NCBI RefSeq assembly: GCF_000969445.1
Contig: NZ_JZEY01000054.1
Coordinates: 124,001-188,000, forward strand
Direction of reading: 5' to 3'
DNA from: Devosia chinhatensis
Lineage (GTDB): Bacteria > Pseudomonadota > Alphaproteobacteria > Rhizobiales > Devosiaceae
DNA: 64,000 nucleotides
The notes under the pieces are model-generated. The model saw only the letters and a program-made list of their open reading frames with translations. It had not been told where the DNA came from and did not search any database. Each line of letters begins with the position of its first letter. Positions within the stretch are counted from its first letter, which is position 1. Below, piece by piece: positions 1-7,956 of the stretch. The position numbers were made by a program, and so were the translations under genes.

Positions 1-530
1 AGACCCCTGAAAAGGGCGAATTGCCGCGCAAGCTGGCGCAGCGCCTCGCCGATCTCAAGGCCATTACCGCCCAGCATAAGGCGCGACTGGCCGGGTTTGG
101 TGACAACGCCCTGGTTTTGGCGGCCGATACGGTCGTGGCGGTCGGGCGTCGGGTTCTGCCAAAGGCCGAGACCATGGAAGAGGCCAGCGAGTGTCTCCAC
201 CTGCTGTCCGGCCGGGCGCACCGTGTCTATACCGGCATGACGCTGATCACCCCATCGGGCTCCCGGCGGCATCGACTGGTTGAAACCCGCATTCGCTTCA
301 AGCGTCTTTCCGCAAAGGACATGGAGGCCTATCTCGCCAGCGCCGAATGGCGGGGCAAGGCCGGAGGTTATGCCATCCAGGGTATAGCCGGTGCTTTCGT
401 GGTCAAGCTCGTCGGGTCCTATTCCGGCGTGGTCGGGCTGCCTTTGCATGAAACGGCGCAGCTCCTGGCGGGGGAGGGGTACCCCATCCATTTCAACTGG
501 TTGAACCAATCCAGTCTGTCGGGCGTGTGA
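1..530 (+). CDS. maf: Maf-family nucleotide pyrophosphatase (5' end outside the window)
   Basis: The frame is open from base 3 and the true start lies upstream, so only the C-terminal part of about 175 residues is present. Maf-family proteins hydrolyse non-canonical or modified nucleoside triphosphates to the monophosphate and act in the cytoplasm. The visible part holds the family core: a LAADTVV stretch with the catalytic aspartate, the [11 protein letters not shown] block and the GGYAIQG block followed by [10 protein letters not shown]. The gene overlaps the start of yacG by one base (TGATG), so the two are translationally coupled. The family call is firm; the exact substrate is not visible. 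Confidence 0.9.
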   Translation, partial: TPEKGELPRKLAQRLADLKAITAQHKARLAGFGDNALVLAADTVVAVGRRVLPKAETMEEASECLHLLSGRAHRVYTGMTLITPSGSRRHRLVETRIRFKRLSAKDMEAYLASAEWRGKAGGYAIQGIAGAFVVKLVGSYSGVVGLPLHETAQLLAGEGYPIHFNWLNQSSLSGV

Positions 531-703
531 TGGCCGATATTGCCGAGAAGAAATGCCCCATTTGCGGCAAGCCCGCTGCCGAGGGGCTTAGGCCGTTTTG
601 CTCGAAGCGATGCGCCGATGTGGACCTCAATCGCTGGTTGAGCGGCTCCTACGCCATTCCGGCACGCGACGACGAGCCGCCTGTCGAGCAAGACGAGGAC
701 TAG
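530..703 (+). CDS. yacG: DNA gyrase inhibitor YacG, zinc protein
   Basis: This 57-residue protein begins at the ATG that overlaps the maf stop codon. YacG binds GyrB and restrains DNA gyrase. The zinc knuckle is plain: CPIC near residues 9-12 and CSKRC near residues 24-28, followed by the family DLNRWLSGSYAIP segment and an acidic C-terminal tail. Length and motif order are those of the family. The order maf-yacG followed by a tRNA gene is common in Hyphomicrobiales. Confidence 0.93.
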   Translation: MADIAEKKCPICGKPAAEGLRPFCSKRCADVDLNRWLSGSYAIPARDDEPPVEQDED

Positions 704-775
704 CCGCCTTCCTTCGACCAAATCCGCAGGATGCAGGCGGCATGCAGCGGGATTGTCCACAGGACGTTTTCGCGC

Positions 776-804
776 TTGCGCGGGAAAAATCGTTCCCCTA
801 TAAG
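776..804 (+). promoter_or_regulatory. Sigma-70 promoter for tRNA-Phe
   Basis: A -35 element TTGCGC (776-781) and a -10 element TATAAG (799-804) are separated by exactly 17 bases. Transcription would start near 811, about 30 bases before the tRNA. No other gene lies between, so this is the likely tRNA-Phe promoter. Confidence 0.65.
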
Positions 805-840
805 GCGCGTGGCTCGCGGCAATAGCTGCATCGGCCTGAT

Positions 841-916
841 GCCCAGATAGCTCAGTTGGTAGAGCAGCGGATTGAAAATCCGCGTGTCGCTGGTTCGATT
901 CCGGCTCTGGGCACCA
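841..916 (+). tRNA. tRNA-Phe (anticodon GAA)
   Basis: A 76-base cloverleaf with acceptor arms GCCCAGA and TCTGGGC, D-loop AGCTCAGTTGGTAGAGC, anticodon stem GCGGA/TCCGC holding TTGAAAA (anticodon GAA), and T-loop GGTTCGATTCC. The 3' CCA is encoded. Open frames crossing it on the other strand are the well known spurious translations of this tRNA. Confidence 0.97.
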
Positions 917-1024
917 CCACTTCATCCCGATACATGAATGCCTTGCCCGCAACGAGCAAGATGTGTGCCCGCCGGACGCGCCGACGCTGTCCTGTGTGAC
1001 CGGGGCCGGCTTGCCGGATTGTCC

Positions 1025-1348
1025 CTAGAGCGCGGTGGACTGCAAATAGGCTTGAAGCTGGACCAGGGAATAGGTCATGGCGGCGGCAAAGAGCAGCAGG
1101 CTCACCCAGACCAGTTGTGCAAAGATGCGGCCAAGCGACCAGCGTTGCCATCGGCAGATCAACCAGGCGACAATCAGCACCTGATAGGCCGCCGGATAGA
1201 GAAACAGCGCCAGGACCCCCACTGTGTAGCCCCTGGACCCTGCCTCTCCGTCTATGGCAGATGCGCCCATGATCCAGGGCAATAGCACCAGGGCAGCGCC
1301 AATGGCGACGATCAGGGGCACTCCATGGATGACGATACCACGCCACAT
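1025..1348 (-). CDS. Small integral membrane protein, function unknown
   Basis: This 107-residue frame begins at MWRGIVIHG, with a GGAGAGG ribosome site about 10 bases upstream. Three hydrophobic segments are visible, near residues 7-25, 36-57 and 72-92, each long enough to span the membrane, and polar residues are few. I recognise no family. It stands alone between tRNA-Phe and the immunity-like gene on the other strand. A longer in-frame extension upstream loses the membrane-protein character, so I chose the internal ATG. Confidence 0.5.
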   Translation of the reverse strand: MWRGIVIHGVPLIVAIGAALVLLPWIMGASAIDGEAGSRGYTVGVLALFLYPAAYQVLIVAWLICRWQRWSLGRIFAQLVWVSLLLFAAAMTYSLVQLQAYLQSTAL

Positions 1349-1668
1349 CCGCTCGATCCTCTCCTGCTTTCCGTCGCGCCGGGTTCCGACACAACCGATT
1401 GGGCGGCTAAAAACGTGAGGCGGATTTGCCTCTCCTGCAATGAGACGTCTGCCGATCCGCAAACATTGGTCGGCGCAAATAGCGTTTTGCAGCCTGACGC
1501 ATTGAATGCAACCCAGTCGCCAATCAGGAAAGGGTGGCCGTGCACCAAGGTCCAAGGGACCATCGGCGTCTTATAGGCACATGCGACGAGCACAACCAAC
1601 ACGATGTCGAGGCCCAGCAGCGTTGGGGCGCAGCCCTTCAAGTCTTCGGCCAAAGTCCCAAGGAGCAA
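1312..1668 (-). CDS. Doubtful open frame opposite a promoter region
   Basis: A 118-codon frame starting with TTG fills the stretch between the gene at 1025-1348 and the gene starting at 1668. It has one hydrophobic segment near residues 18-33 and ends inside the preceding gene. No ribosome site or known motif is visible. The stretch also carries a match to the local ECF promoter on the opposite strand (1543-1570). I list it mainly to say what the stretch holds; it may be non-coding. Confidence 0.2.
   Translation of the reverse strand: MLLGTLAEDLKGCAPTLLGLDIVLVVLVACAYKTPMVPWTLVHGHPFLIGDWVAFNASGCKTLFAPTNVCGSADVSLQERQIRLTFLAAQSVVSEPGATESRRGSSGCGVVSSSMECP
1543..1570 (+). promoter_or_regulatory. 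ECF-type promoter copy 4, upstream of the YezG-like gene
   Basis: The site reads CACCAAGGTCC, 12 unconserved bases, then GCGTC followed by TTAT. It matches the GACCAAGGTCG-N12-GCGTC sites at 4575, 4637 and 8584 at 9 of 11 positions in the upstream box and at all five bases of the downstream box, with identical spacing. It would give a transcript starting near 1577, with a leader of about 90 bases before the gene at 1668. Confidence 0.55.
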
Positions 1669-2141
1669 TGAGCCAGATGTTCAAACGCCTTTTCTCCCGC
1701 TTCGAAAAACGCCGGTCCGGTCCAAATCTGCCTGCCCTTCAGGCCGAAATTGTGCGCCGGCTTGCCAATGATGTCACCGATCTCCACGAGGGCAGCTGGG
1801 AGGGCCGCGAATGGGTCTACCTGGCGTTGAACCACGAAGTCCTGATTGAAGAGGGTCGCCGCAGCAGCAGTCAGGCTGTGGTGCTCGCGCATTTGCCGGG
1901 AGCAGAGCTGGAAAGCCTGGGTTTCCGTCTTAGTCGAGAAAGCAAGGAGGCCTTGCTGGCCTTGCGCGATGCCATGGCGGACGATGGTGCGGAGCCCTGG
2001 ACGGTGCTCGATCTCACCGTGGAGCGCAGCGGTCACTATGAGTTCTCGTTCGGCTATGGGCCGCCCCCCAGGCTTAATGGCGACCTTCTCCATAGCCCGT
2101 TGCAAGGTCTTCTCGGTCGCTATCACGCCGCGAGAACGTAA
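1668..2141 (+). CDS. YezG/DUF600-like immunity-type protein
   Basis: This 157-residue protein starts at MSQMFKRLF, chosen because AAGGAG sits five bases upstream. It has no signal peptide or membrane segment. The pattern of a conserved WEGREWVYLAL strand, a central helix rich in E, L and A, and the late block EPWTVLDLTVERSGHYEF resembles the DUF600 (YezG) family. In Bacillus, YezG-type proteins are cytoplasmic partners that neutralise nuclease toxins of the YeeF kind. No toxin gene is adjacent. An ECF-type promoter match lies upstream. The family assignment comes from motif memory and is moderate. Confidence 0.55.
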   Translation: MSQMFKRLFSRFEKRRSGPNLPALQAEIVRRLANDVTDLHEGSWEGREWVYLALNHEVLIEEGRRSSSQAVVLAHLPGAELESLGFRLSRESKEALLALRDAMADDGAEPWTVLDLTVERSGHYEFSFGYGPPPRLNGDLLHSPLQGLLGRYHAART

Positions 2142-2167
2142 GCGAGGGTTCCAGCTCGCGAGGGCTC

Positions 2168-2902
2168 TTATTCGGCCAGAAGACGGCGCTCGACTTCTGC
2201 CCGGTCCGTGGCGTCAGATACGATTTCTGACAGGTCCGGGTCCCTGGCATACGCGCCCACGAGCGGGCTATAGACTCGCCAGAACCGCGTTTCGTCGACC
2301 CGCATCCGCAGGGCGATGAGATCCATGTCCGTCAATCGGGCCGCCTCCAGTAACTCCAGCTCTTCTCCCGTCAGCACGACCTGGCTGTCGATGATTGGCT
2401 CGCCAGGGGCATCGGCAAGGTAAAATTCTGTAAGCGTCGGCGCCATGCGCATGCCGATACGCACCCCTTCGCCCTCGAAAACCGATACTATGACCGGCGC
2501 TGCCGTTGTGGGTGCTTGCCCAGGTCCTGGCTGAACGCCCATGCGTATGGTACCGTCAGCGCTTTCAGACCGCTCTGGACTGCGCGACACCGTCGGGGAT
2601 GTCACGCTGGGTGCGTCGGCCACCTGCGAGGCGTCGGCAGGGGCCTCGGGAGAGGTGTTGATCAGCCCGGGGGCAACGACAAGTGCGGCGACCAGCGCCA
2701 CCGCACCAGCACCGGCAGGCACCAGCCATCTCCCAGACTGGCTAAGCCAGCCCAGAACCGGACTGGTCTTGGTCTTTCGCCTCGCGGCGTTGCGAATAAA
2801 GGCATCACGGCTTTGGGCAATAACGGCGTTCATGATGACCGGATCGGGCTCTGGACCGGTCACCTGGTGCAGCCGTTCGAAGGGGTCGCGATCCTGGCTC
2901 AT
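2168..2902 (-). CDS. Probable membrane anti-sigma factor
   Basis: This 244-residue protein starts at MSQDRDPFERL and overlaps the sigma factor stop by four bases (ATGA), so the two are translationally coupled. The cytoplasmic N-terminus of about 57 residues is charged. One membrane segment spans about 58-80, followed by a low-complexity Pro/Ser/Thr/Ala linker and a periplasmic domain of about 110 residues. This is the layout of an anti-sigma factor that holds its ECF sigma at the membrane. No HxxxCxxC zinc anti-sigma motif is present and I see no cysteine. The role is inferred mainly from topology and coupling. Confidence 0.7.
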   Translation of the reverse strand: MSQDRDPFERLHQVTGPEPDPVIMNAVIAQSRDAFIRNAARRKTKTSPVLGWLSQSGRWLVPAGAGAVALVAALVVAPGLINTSPEAPADASQVADAPSVTSPTVSRSPERSESADGTIRMGVQPGPGQAPTTAAPVIVSVFEGEGVRIGMRMAPTLTEFYLADAPGEPIIDSQVVLTGEELELLEAARLTDMDLIALRMRVDETRFWRVYSPLVGAYARDPDLSEIVSDATDRAEVERRLLAE

Positions 2903-3450
2903 AGCAAGTCCTTGAGCGACTTTCGCGCATTGTGGATGTGCCAGGACACGGTCACTTCCTTGCATCCCATGATGGCTGCTGCTTCCGCTTGAGAAAGTTG
3001 TTCGCCGAAGACCAGCAGCACCGCGTCACGCTGCTTTTCGGGCAATTGTCGCACGATACGCCAGATATCGTTGACACGCAGTTGGTCTTCCTGATCAGGC
3101 GCGATCTCTTCCCGCACAACCGCCGACACGGCGTCGATCCGTCGGCTCTGCCGCTTCTGGCTGCGTTGCAGATCACGAACGGCATTGAGCGTCACGCTAT
3201 AGAGCCAGCTGGTAAACTTAGAGCGCCCGTCGAAATGGACCATCGCATCGGCCAGACGCATGCAGACCGATTGGGTCACATCCTCAGCGTCGCTCCGGTG
3301 GCCAAGCCAGCGGAAGGCGGTCTTGTAGATGAAGCGATAATGCTCGGCAATCAGCCTCTCGAAGGCCGCAGGATCGCCTGCCTTGACCCTCCTGATGAGT
3401 TGGTCGGTCGCATCCGACGCTCCGGAAGTGTTACCGTCAACAAATCGCAC
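2899..3450 (-). CDS. ECF-family RNA polymerase sigma factor
   Basis: This 183-residue protein has sigma region 2 near residues 15-85 (LIAEHYRFIYKTAFRW, then DAEDVTQSVCMRL) and region 4 near 130-180 (LPEKQRDAVLLVFGEQLSQ followed by the MGCKEVTVSWHIHNARKSL helix-turn-helix). It redirects RNA polymerase to a small set of promoters. I chose the GTG at 3450, with GGGGAG 11 bases upstream, because this gives the usual ECF length; the longer frame adds non-sigma sequence. Four matching promoter sites in the neighbourhood are its likely targets. None lies directly upstream of this gene. Confidence 0.9.
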   Translation of the reverse strand: MRFVDGNTSGASDATDQLIRRVKAGDPAAFERLIAEHYRFIYKTAFRWLGHRSDAEDVTQSVCMRLADAMVHFDGRSKFTSWLYSVTLNAVRDLQRSQKRQSRRIDAVSAVVREEIAPDQEDQLRVNDIWRIVRQLPEKQRDAVLLVFGEQLSQAEAAAIMGCKEVTVSWHIHNARKSLKDLL

Positions 3451-3672
3451 CCTGCCAACAACTCCCCAATTGCCCTTGGCATCAATGCCGGAGAGACCAA
3501 AAGGTTGTGTCCAAAGTGAGCGTTTTTCGTGTCGCCGGAAGGATTTGAGCGGCGGATGGGGAATCGTCGCCTCAATCATGAGGGGCGGATCGGCATGCTT
3601 CGCCCGTCCTGACCGATGGACGGGACGCCGGATTTTGTGTGCAAGCAAAAACGGCACGGCCAGATCGTGACA

Positions 3673-4017
3673 TCAGGGGCAAGCTCCAAGAATGGCGTCG
3701 ACCACCAATGTGGCGCCAATCATCTGGCCATCCACAAGCAGGCATCTGTCAGCGTGCCAGGCCTCCGAGATGCGTCGTGCATCGGCATTGCTGGCCTTTA
3801 CCGCCGGCAAGTTCTGATCGCTCCATAGCAAGGCGGACGGGGTCGACCGGTCGCCTTCTGCCGGCGCGATACCGCGCCAGGGGCAGGGCGCCTGCACGCA
3901 AAAGATATTGGTCTGCCCCACGCGAAGCTGGCGCGATCCTGGATCGGCATCGGCGACGGTAGGTCCGGTCAAGAGCAACACAAACAGGCAGGCTGAAAAA
4001 GCTTGGCGCATGGTCAT
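3673..4017 (-). CDS. Small exported protein, function unknown
   Basis: This 114-residue protein starts at MTMRQAFSACLF, with AGGTG five bases upstream; an ATG two codons later is also possible. A signal peptide covers about residues 1-24 (hydrophobic core CLFVLLLTG, cleavage near ADA). The mature part of about 90 residues has four cysteines, including a CVQAPC pair, which suggests disulfides in the periplasm. I do not recognise the family. It lies five bases downstream of the gene at 4022-4546, so both should be read from the ECF-type promoter at 4575-4602, and perhaps onward into the sigma factor gene. Confidence 0.65.
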   Translation of the reverse strand: MTMRQAFSACLFVLLLTGPTVADADPGSRQLRVGQTNIFCVQAPCPWRGIAPAEGDRSTPSALLWSDQNLPAVKASNADARRISEAWHADRCLLVDGQMIGATLVVDAILGACP

Positions 4018-4021
4018 TGCT

Positions 4022-4546
4022 TCACCTGTTTTCGAGGCCATTGGCCTCACGTTGCTGGGGAATGATGTCTCGTTCGGCTTCGACAGTCTCAATCAGCCGT
4101 TCGAGCCCGTCCCGGACCTCCGTCAAGGCGGCGGCATGCTCGGTCTTGGAGGTGATGCTGTTGGGATTGGCGTCATCCCAATCCAGCGCCCAGCGCATCG
4201 CGGCCAGCCACTCGTCGACATCGCCGGCTATATATTCATTCACGGGCCGGCCGACCTGCTCGGTCAGCGCACTGAAGAGAATGGACTCGTCCCGGCCTTC
4301 TTCGCCGCCCACTGTGATAAGGAAGCGGTAGCGCAACTGGCCGGCATACATCCAGTTGGCTGCTTCCTGTCCTTCACCGGCAGCCAAGAGGCGCGCGGCG
4401 AGGACATAAAGCGCAGCAGGGTGCAGGCTGTCCGCCTGCGCCTCTATCTGATCGGTGGTCAGGTTTCCGAAACGCTCGGCATCTTGCGCGGGAACGGCAA
4501 CGGCCATGCTGGTGACCAGGAACACGGAAAGCAACAATCGTTTCAT
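4022..4546 (-). CDS. Exported protein, ECF regulon member, function unknown
   Basis: This 174-residue protein starts at MKRLLLSVFLVTS, with AAGGA eight bases upstream. A signal peptide covers about residues 1-20, with cleavage near VPAQ. The mature protein is alpha-helical and acidic. An early stretch, PAALYVLAARLLAAGEGQEA followed by WMYAGQLRYRF, looks like a helical-hairpin repeat, and a later VGRPVNEYIAGD block seems family-specific. I have seen this layout in uncharacterised proteins but cannot name it. It is first in a pair with the gene at 3673-4017, behind promoter copy 1. Confidence 0.7.
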   Translation of the reverse strand: MKRLLLSVFLVTSMAVAVPAQDAERFGNLTTDQIEAQADSLHPAALYVLAARLLAAGEGQEAANWMYAGQLRYRFLITVGGEEGRDESILFSALTEQVGRPVNEYIAGDVDEWLAAMRWALDWDDANPNSITSKTEHAAALTEVRDGLERLIETVEAERDIIPQQREANGLENR

Positions 4547-4574
4547 GGCTTGGTCCTTCATTGAGTGCTGATAG

Positions 4575-4602
4575 GACGCTTCGGAGGCTGCCGACCTTGG
4601 TC
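4575..4602 (-). promoter_or_regulatory. ECF-type promoter copy 1
   Basis: On the minus strand the site reads GACCAAGGTCG, 12 bases, GCGTC, then CTAT. Read as CCAAGG (-35) and CGTC (-10) the spacer is 16 bases, which is normal for ECF sigma factors. Transcription would begin about 20 bases before the ATG at 4546. The 11-base box is identical in copies 2 and 3. Confidence 0.75.
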
Positions 4603-4636
4603 GCTTCGTCAAGGACGCAAAGAAATATACCGCGTT

Positions 4637-4664
4637 GACCAAGGTCGGCGCCGGTCATGGCGTC
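4637..4664 (+). promoter_or_regulatory. ECF-type promoter copy 2
   Basis: The plus-strand site reads GACCAAGGTCG, 12 bases, GCGTC. It lies back to back with copy 1, so the 149-base intergenic region fires both ways. Transcription would start near 4671, about 25 bases before the ATG at 4696. Confidence 0.75.
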
Positions 4665-4695
4665 AAACCATCAGACAAACACTCAGGAGAAACGC

Positions 4696-5814
4696 ATGCG
4701 CCGCAGCGTCATAAGCCTCGGTCTGTTGTTGACCGCTTCAGCACCCGTCCTCGCTCAAGCCACTGACACGCTGCGCGATGGCCTGAACCATGTGCCCGCG
4801 ACAGTTTTTGCTCAGTCGCATGGCGACATTGCCTATTTCGTCGATGTCGCCACTCTTGCGAACCTTGTCAGCGATGAAGGCGATGCAGGCCCGTTCCAAA
4901 GGGTTCTGTCGGGAGCCGATATCATTGCCCTGCAAAGTCTCTCGATGGCAGAGCCGAACGAATGGGAGGCGAAGGCCGGCACGCGGATCGATTCGCTGCT
5001 CTACTTTATCGGCTATGGGCGTGCGCCGGACAGTCAGACCCATTGGGGGCTTGTCGATGCGGCAGCTGCCTCGGACCTGGTCGACACCTTGAAGGCGTCG
5101 GGCTTTGCCGAAGCCGGGCCTACCGGTGTCGTCGGGAACGGCGAGCCACGCCGCTTCGACCCGAGCCTGCGCGATCCCGAGGACCCCTGGCGCACAAGTG
5201 TGGGCGCTGCGCAGTTCGCCGCCGCCAGCGGCACCAATGTCGTTCAAGCGCAGACCCCTCAGGCTGCCGCCCTGGCGGCAAGCGCGCAACCCAGCCTCGG
5301 AGAAAGTGCGATCATGCAGACTGCTCTGGCGGGTCTCGATCACGTTATCGGCGACGGCGTGGTGGCACAGGCCGTCGTCATTTCACCGTTGTTCGGCATG
5401 GCGGGTCTCGATCCGGCCGCATTCTTGTCGCCACAGGGGAATATCGAGGAAACCCGCAGACAGTTCGAAGCACAAATTGCAGAACTGGGGTCCGGCATAC
5501 CCCCATATCTCGGAGGCATCGTCGCAGACCTCGATGATGATCGGCAGGGCGTGGCCATCGCGCTGGCCTATCCGGATTGCGATCTGGCGCAGCAAGCCGT
5601 CGACACTCTGTCCGAGCGCTGGAGCACGATGACCGGAGAAGAAGCGCAGGGCGAGACGATGGTAGACCGCGTCGAAGGCGTAGACGGCCTCTGCGCAGCA
5701 AGCTTCAGCGTGTTCGTCGAGGGCGAGGGCCAGGTGCAGAATCCCGCCTACAGAGCCGTGCTAGACACATACTTCCGCCAACAGGCCGGGGTGCTCAATA
5801 TCGGCAAAAGCTGA
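4696..5814 (+). CDS. Large exported protein, ECF regulon member, function unknown
   Basis: This 372-residue protein starts at MRRSVISLGLLL, with CAGGAG six bases upstream. A signal peptide covers about 1-22, with cleavage near VLAQA. The mature protein is acidic, rich in Ala, Gly and Asp, and has two cysteines far apart in the last third. There is no membrane segment, so it should be soluble in the periplasm or secreted. I recognise no domain. It is first in a two-gene unit with the gene at 5873 and lies directly behind promoter copy 2. Confidence 0.7.
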   Translation: MRRSVISLGLLLTASAPVLAQATDTLRDGLNHVPATVFAQSHGDIAYFVDVATLANLVSDEGDAGPFQRVLSGADIIALQSLSMAEPNEWEAKAGTRIDSLLYFIGYGRAPDSQTHWGLVDAAAASDLVDTLKASGFAEAGPTGVVGNGEPRRFDPSLRDPEDPWRTSVGAAQFAAASGTNVVQAQTPQAAALAASAQPSLGESAIMQTALAGLDHVIGDGVVAQAVVISPLFGMAGLDPAAFLSPQGNIEETRRQFEAQIAELGSGIPPYLGGIVADLDDDRQGVAIALAYPDCDLAQQAVDTLSERWSTMTGEEAQGETMVDRVEGVDGLCAASFSVFVEGEGQVQNPAYRAVLDTYFRQQAGVLNIGKS

Positions 5815-5820
5815 GCCTGT

Positions 5821-5848
5821 GCGGTGGCCGCGCCGGCGTGGCCACCGC
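5821..5848 (+). other. Strong intercistronic hairpin
   Basis: A perfect 9-base inverted repeat, GCGGTGGCC and GGCCACCGC, surrounds a 10-base loop in the 58-base gap between two exported-protein genes. There is no T-run, so it is not a standard terminator. It could stabilise the upstream message or lower expression of the downstream gene. Confidence 0.6.
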
Positions 5849-5872
5849 CTCCCTCAAGCCATGAGGCATGCC

Positions 5873-7462
5873 ATGATGCGCTGGATCGCGATCGCTTCCA
5901 TTGTCTTGCTGCCATCGGTTGCCTTGGGCGACGATGTCGAGGACCTACGCCTGCATATCGGAAAGAGCGTTGGCGCCTTCGAAGCGGCCGACCTTTATCG
6001 TGCCGAATGTACGGATCGTGACCCGGACAATGTGGCGCACCGCCGGGATATCCTTGCAGCGTGGCAGCACGATAACGACTTCGCAGATTACCAGCGGGTT
6101 ATGGCTGGCATGCTCGGGCAATTCCCGGAGCTTGAAGCACAGTTCGGGCCGCAAAGAGCCAGTCTCGCTCGACAGATCGCGCGCGATCTCGATGCCCGTC
6201 CGGAACAATGCGCGGCATTTGCCGAATTGCTCGGGGATGACCAGTTCGACGTCAGGTCCAGCGTGCGGCGTCTGATGTCGCTTACTCGCACACTGGGCAT
6301 AGACATCCCCGCCAGCCCCGAGATCATACCGGCAACCAAGACCCTTGAGGATACCGAGATACTCACACTTGCCGTTCTCTCCGGCCGCCTTGAGGCGAAA
6401 ATGGCCGAGATTGGCAGCAAGCAGGGTGCACGGGAGATGCGGGGATTGAGAGCAGCGCGCGAAGAACATGCAGAGGCTTGGCTCGAGGCCGATGGCGTGC
6501 AGATCGTCTTCGGCCGGATCACGAGCGCCAAAGAATTGCGCGAGTGGCGCGGCGACCTGCAATCCTCTTTTGCCTTGCAGTGCAGTTCGTTCAGTGAGGA
6601 GGGGCACGAAGCGCGCATGGAAGCTTCGATCGGTCAGGATATGGTGGTCGTCGGCACGCCGCGTAGCCTGACCGACGGGACCGAGGGCGGGATCGTGCGT
6701 CTGGATCGCTGCAGTGTGTTTACGCTCGAAGAAACCGGCCGCCCCATGGTGTCAGAGGCGGACAATGCCGGCCTCATGATCCGCCCGCTCGAATTCGACG
6801 AAGCCTATGCAGGGCCTGGTGCCGGTATCGCCATGAGCGATGTCGACCGGGTCCTTTATGACGCGGAGTTCAGCAACCGCCTCGACGGCTTCGGAAATGG
6901 CTATGTCGATCGACGCGAGGACATTTACGTGCTGCTGCGGGACGGCAGCGCCTATCGGCATGAATGGAGTTTTCCATTCACGGATCTCGACGTCGAACGC
7001 TCCCGTCTGCGGGAGCCGGGCCGATGGTTCACCTGGCATGAGGACGGCAATGCGGTTCGCCTGACCGCGACCGGCGGCTGGCAGATGGGTGTCGACATCC
7101 TCGTCGAAGGCGCACAGCGTCTCGTCGGTTTCCCGCGACCCGCATTGTCAGGCACCTATTATTACCTCCAGGTCGGCATGGGCGGCACTCGCCAGGACAA
7201 GCGCTACGCCTTCTCCGCAGACAATACCCTTGTCTATTCGCGTGGCGGCTTCGTGGCCGGCAATGTGGGAACCAGCTACATCATCGTCAACGGCCCGGAT
7301 GCGCCGGAGACCGAGGCTCGCTATCGCGTCGAGGATTTTGCCCTGGTCCTCGAGGTCGAGGGCGAGACAGAGCGCCATTTCCTAGCCGTGCCGGAAGCAG
7401 CGGGTGGCGACCTTCCCGACACGATCCTCATCGATGGCCAGGCCTATTGGCTCGATGACTAG
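5873..7462 (+). CDS. Large exported protein, ECF regulon member, function unknown
   Basis: This protein has 529 residues from ATG 5873, chosen because GAGG lies six bases upstream; ATGs at 5861 and 5876 are alternatives. A signal peptide (about 1-20, WIAIASIVLLPSVALG) leads into an all-soluble mature part. Its N-terminal half is helical and its C-terminal half looks beta-rich, with repeated Trp, Tyr and Gly strands such as RWFTWHEDGNAVRLTATGG. I recognise no domain. It follows the gene at 4696-5814 after an intercistronic hairpin and overlaps the facing gene at 7459 by four bases. Confidence 0.7.
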   Translation: MMRWIAIASIVLLPSVALGDDVEDLRLHIGKSVGAFEAADLYRAECTDRDPDNVAHRRDILAAWQHDNDFADYQRVMAGMLGQFPELEAQFGPQRASLARQIARDLDARPEQCAAFAELLGDDQFDVRSSVRRLMSLTRTLGIDIPASPEIIPATKTLEDTEILTLAVLSGRLEAKMAEIGSKQGAREMRGLRAAREEHAEAWLEADGVQIVFGRITSAKELREWRGDLQSSFALQCSSFSEEGHEARMEASIGQDMVVVGTPRSLTDGTEGGIVRLDRCSVFTLEETGRPMVSEADNAGLMIRPLEFDEAYAGPGAGIAMSDVDRVLYDAEFSNRLDGFGNGYVDRREDIYVLLRDGSAYRHEWSFPFTDLDVERSRLREPGRWFTWHEDGNAVRLTATGGWQMGVDILVEGAQRLVGFPRPALSGTYYYLQVGMGGTRQDKRYAFSADNTLVYSRGGFVAGNVGTSYIIVNGPDAPETEARYRVEDFALVLEVEGETERHFLAVPEAAGGDLPDTILIDGQAYWLDD

Positions 7463-7926
7463 CCGGCTGCTCCATATGAGAGGGCGCAGATGCCGATCGA
7501 AGGGGAGTTGGTCAGCCGGATAATGGTGTCGCCATCCGCCCAGTTATAGATAGCCGTAGCGCCGAAGCCGCTTTCATCGCCGGTGCCGTATTGCGCTTTC
7601 AGTGCCTCGGTGAGGGCGTCGCACTGCCCGATGTCTTCGGGACTGAAGGTAACAAATTGCAGGCTATCGCTGCCGTCGAACAGTAGAGCGGCTTCCCCGG
7701 TAATGCCGTCTACCGTATAGGGCATCTTGACCATTGGCATGTAGCTGGCGCCGTCATATTCGAATGTTTCACTCTGAGCAGGCTTATGGCTGCGAGCGGT
7801 ATCGAGCACCGCGAGGGTCTCCTGGGGGGACATGCCCCAAGCCGTGCCTTCCCACTCGGCCTGAGCAGGAGCGGCGCCGAGGGCCAGCAAGGCCAGTGCT
7901 GCAATGGTCCGACATCTAGAAATCAT
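7459..7926 (-). CDS. Small exported protein, function unknown
   Basis: This 155-residue protein has a signal peptide of about 23 residues (ALALLALGAAPAQA, cleavage before EWEG). The mature domain starts with an EWEGTAWGMSPQETLAVLD block, a WGMSxxE pattern shared by many small bacterial periplasmic proteins of unknown role. It contains one cysteine pair near GQCDAL and GICAL. It lies 30 bases downstream of the gene at 7957-8544 and is likely co-transcribed from promoter copy 3. Confidence 0.65.
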   Translation of the reverse strand: MISRCRTIAALALLALGAAPAQAEWEGTAWGMSPQETLAVLDTARSHKPAQSETFEYDGASYMPMVKMPYTVDGITGEAALLFDGSDSLQFVTFSPEDIGQCDALTEALKAQYGTGDESGFGATAIYNWADGDTIIRLTNSPSIGICALSYGAAG

Positions 7927-7956
7927 TTCCAGTACCTTTCGTGAGTGAGGCGCACC

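Noticed and set aside
1..916. Replication origin near maf
   Set aside because: maf can lie near the origin in Alphaproteobacteria, but no DnaA-box cluster, AT-rich unwinding region, dnaA or parAB is in the window.
419..1394. Two minus-strand frames containing PESNQRHADFQSAALPTEL and RAGIEPATRGFSIRCSTN
   Set aside because: Both are translations of the tRNA-Phe gene on the opposite strand, a well known database artefact.
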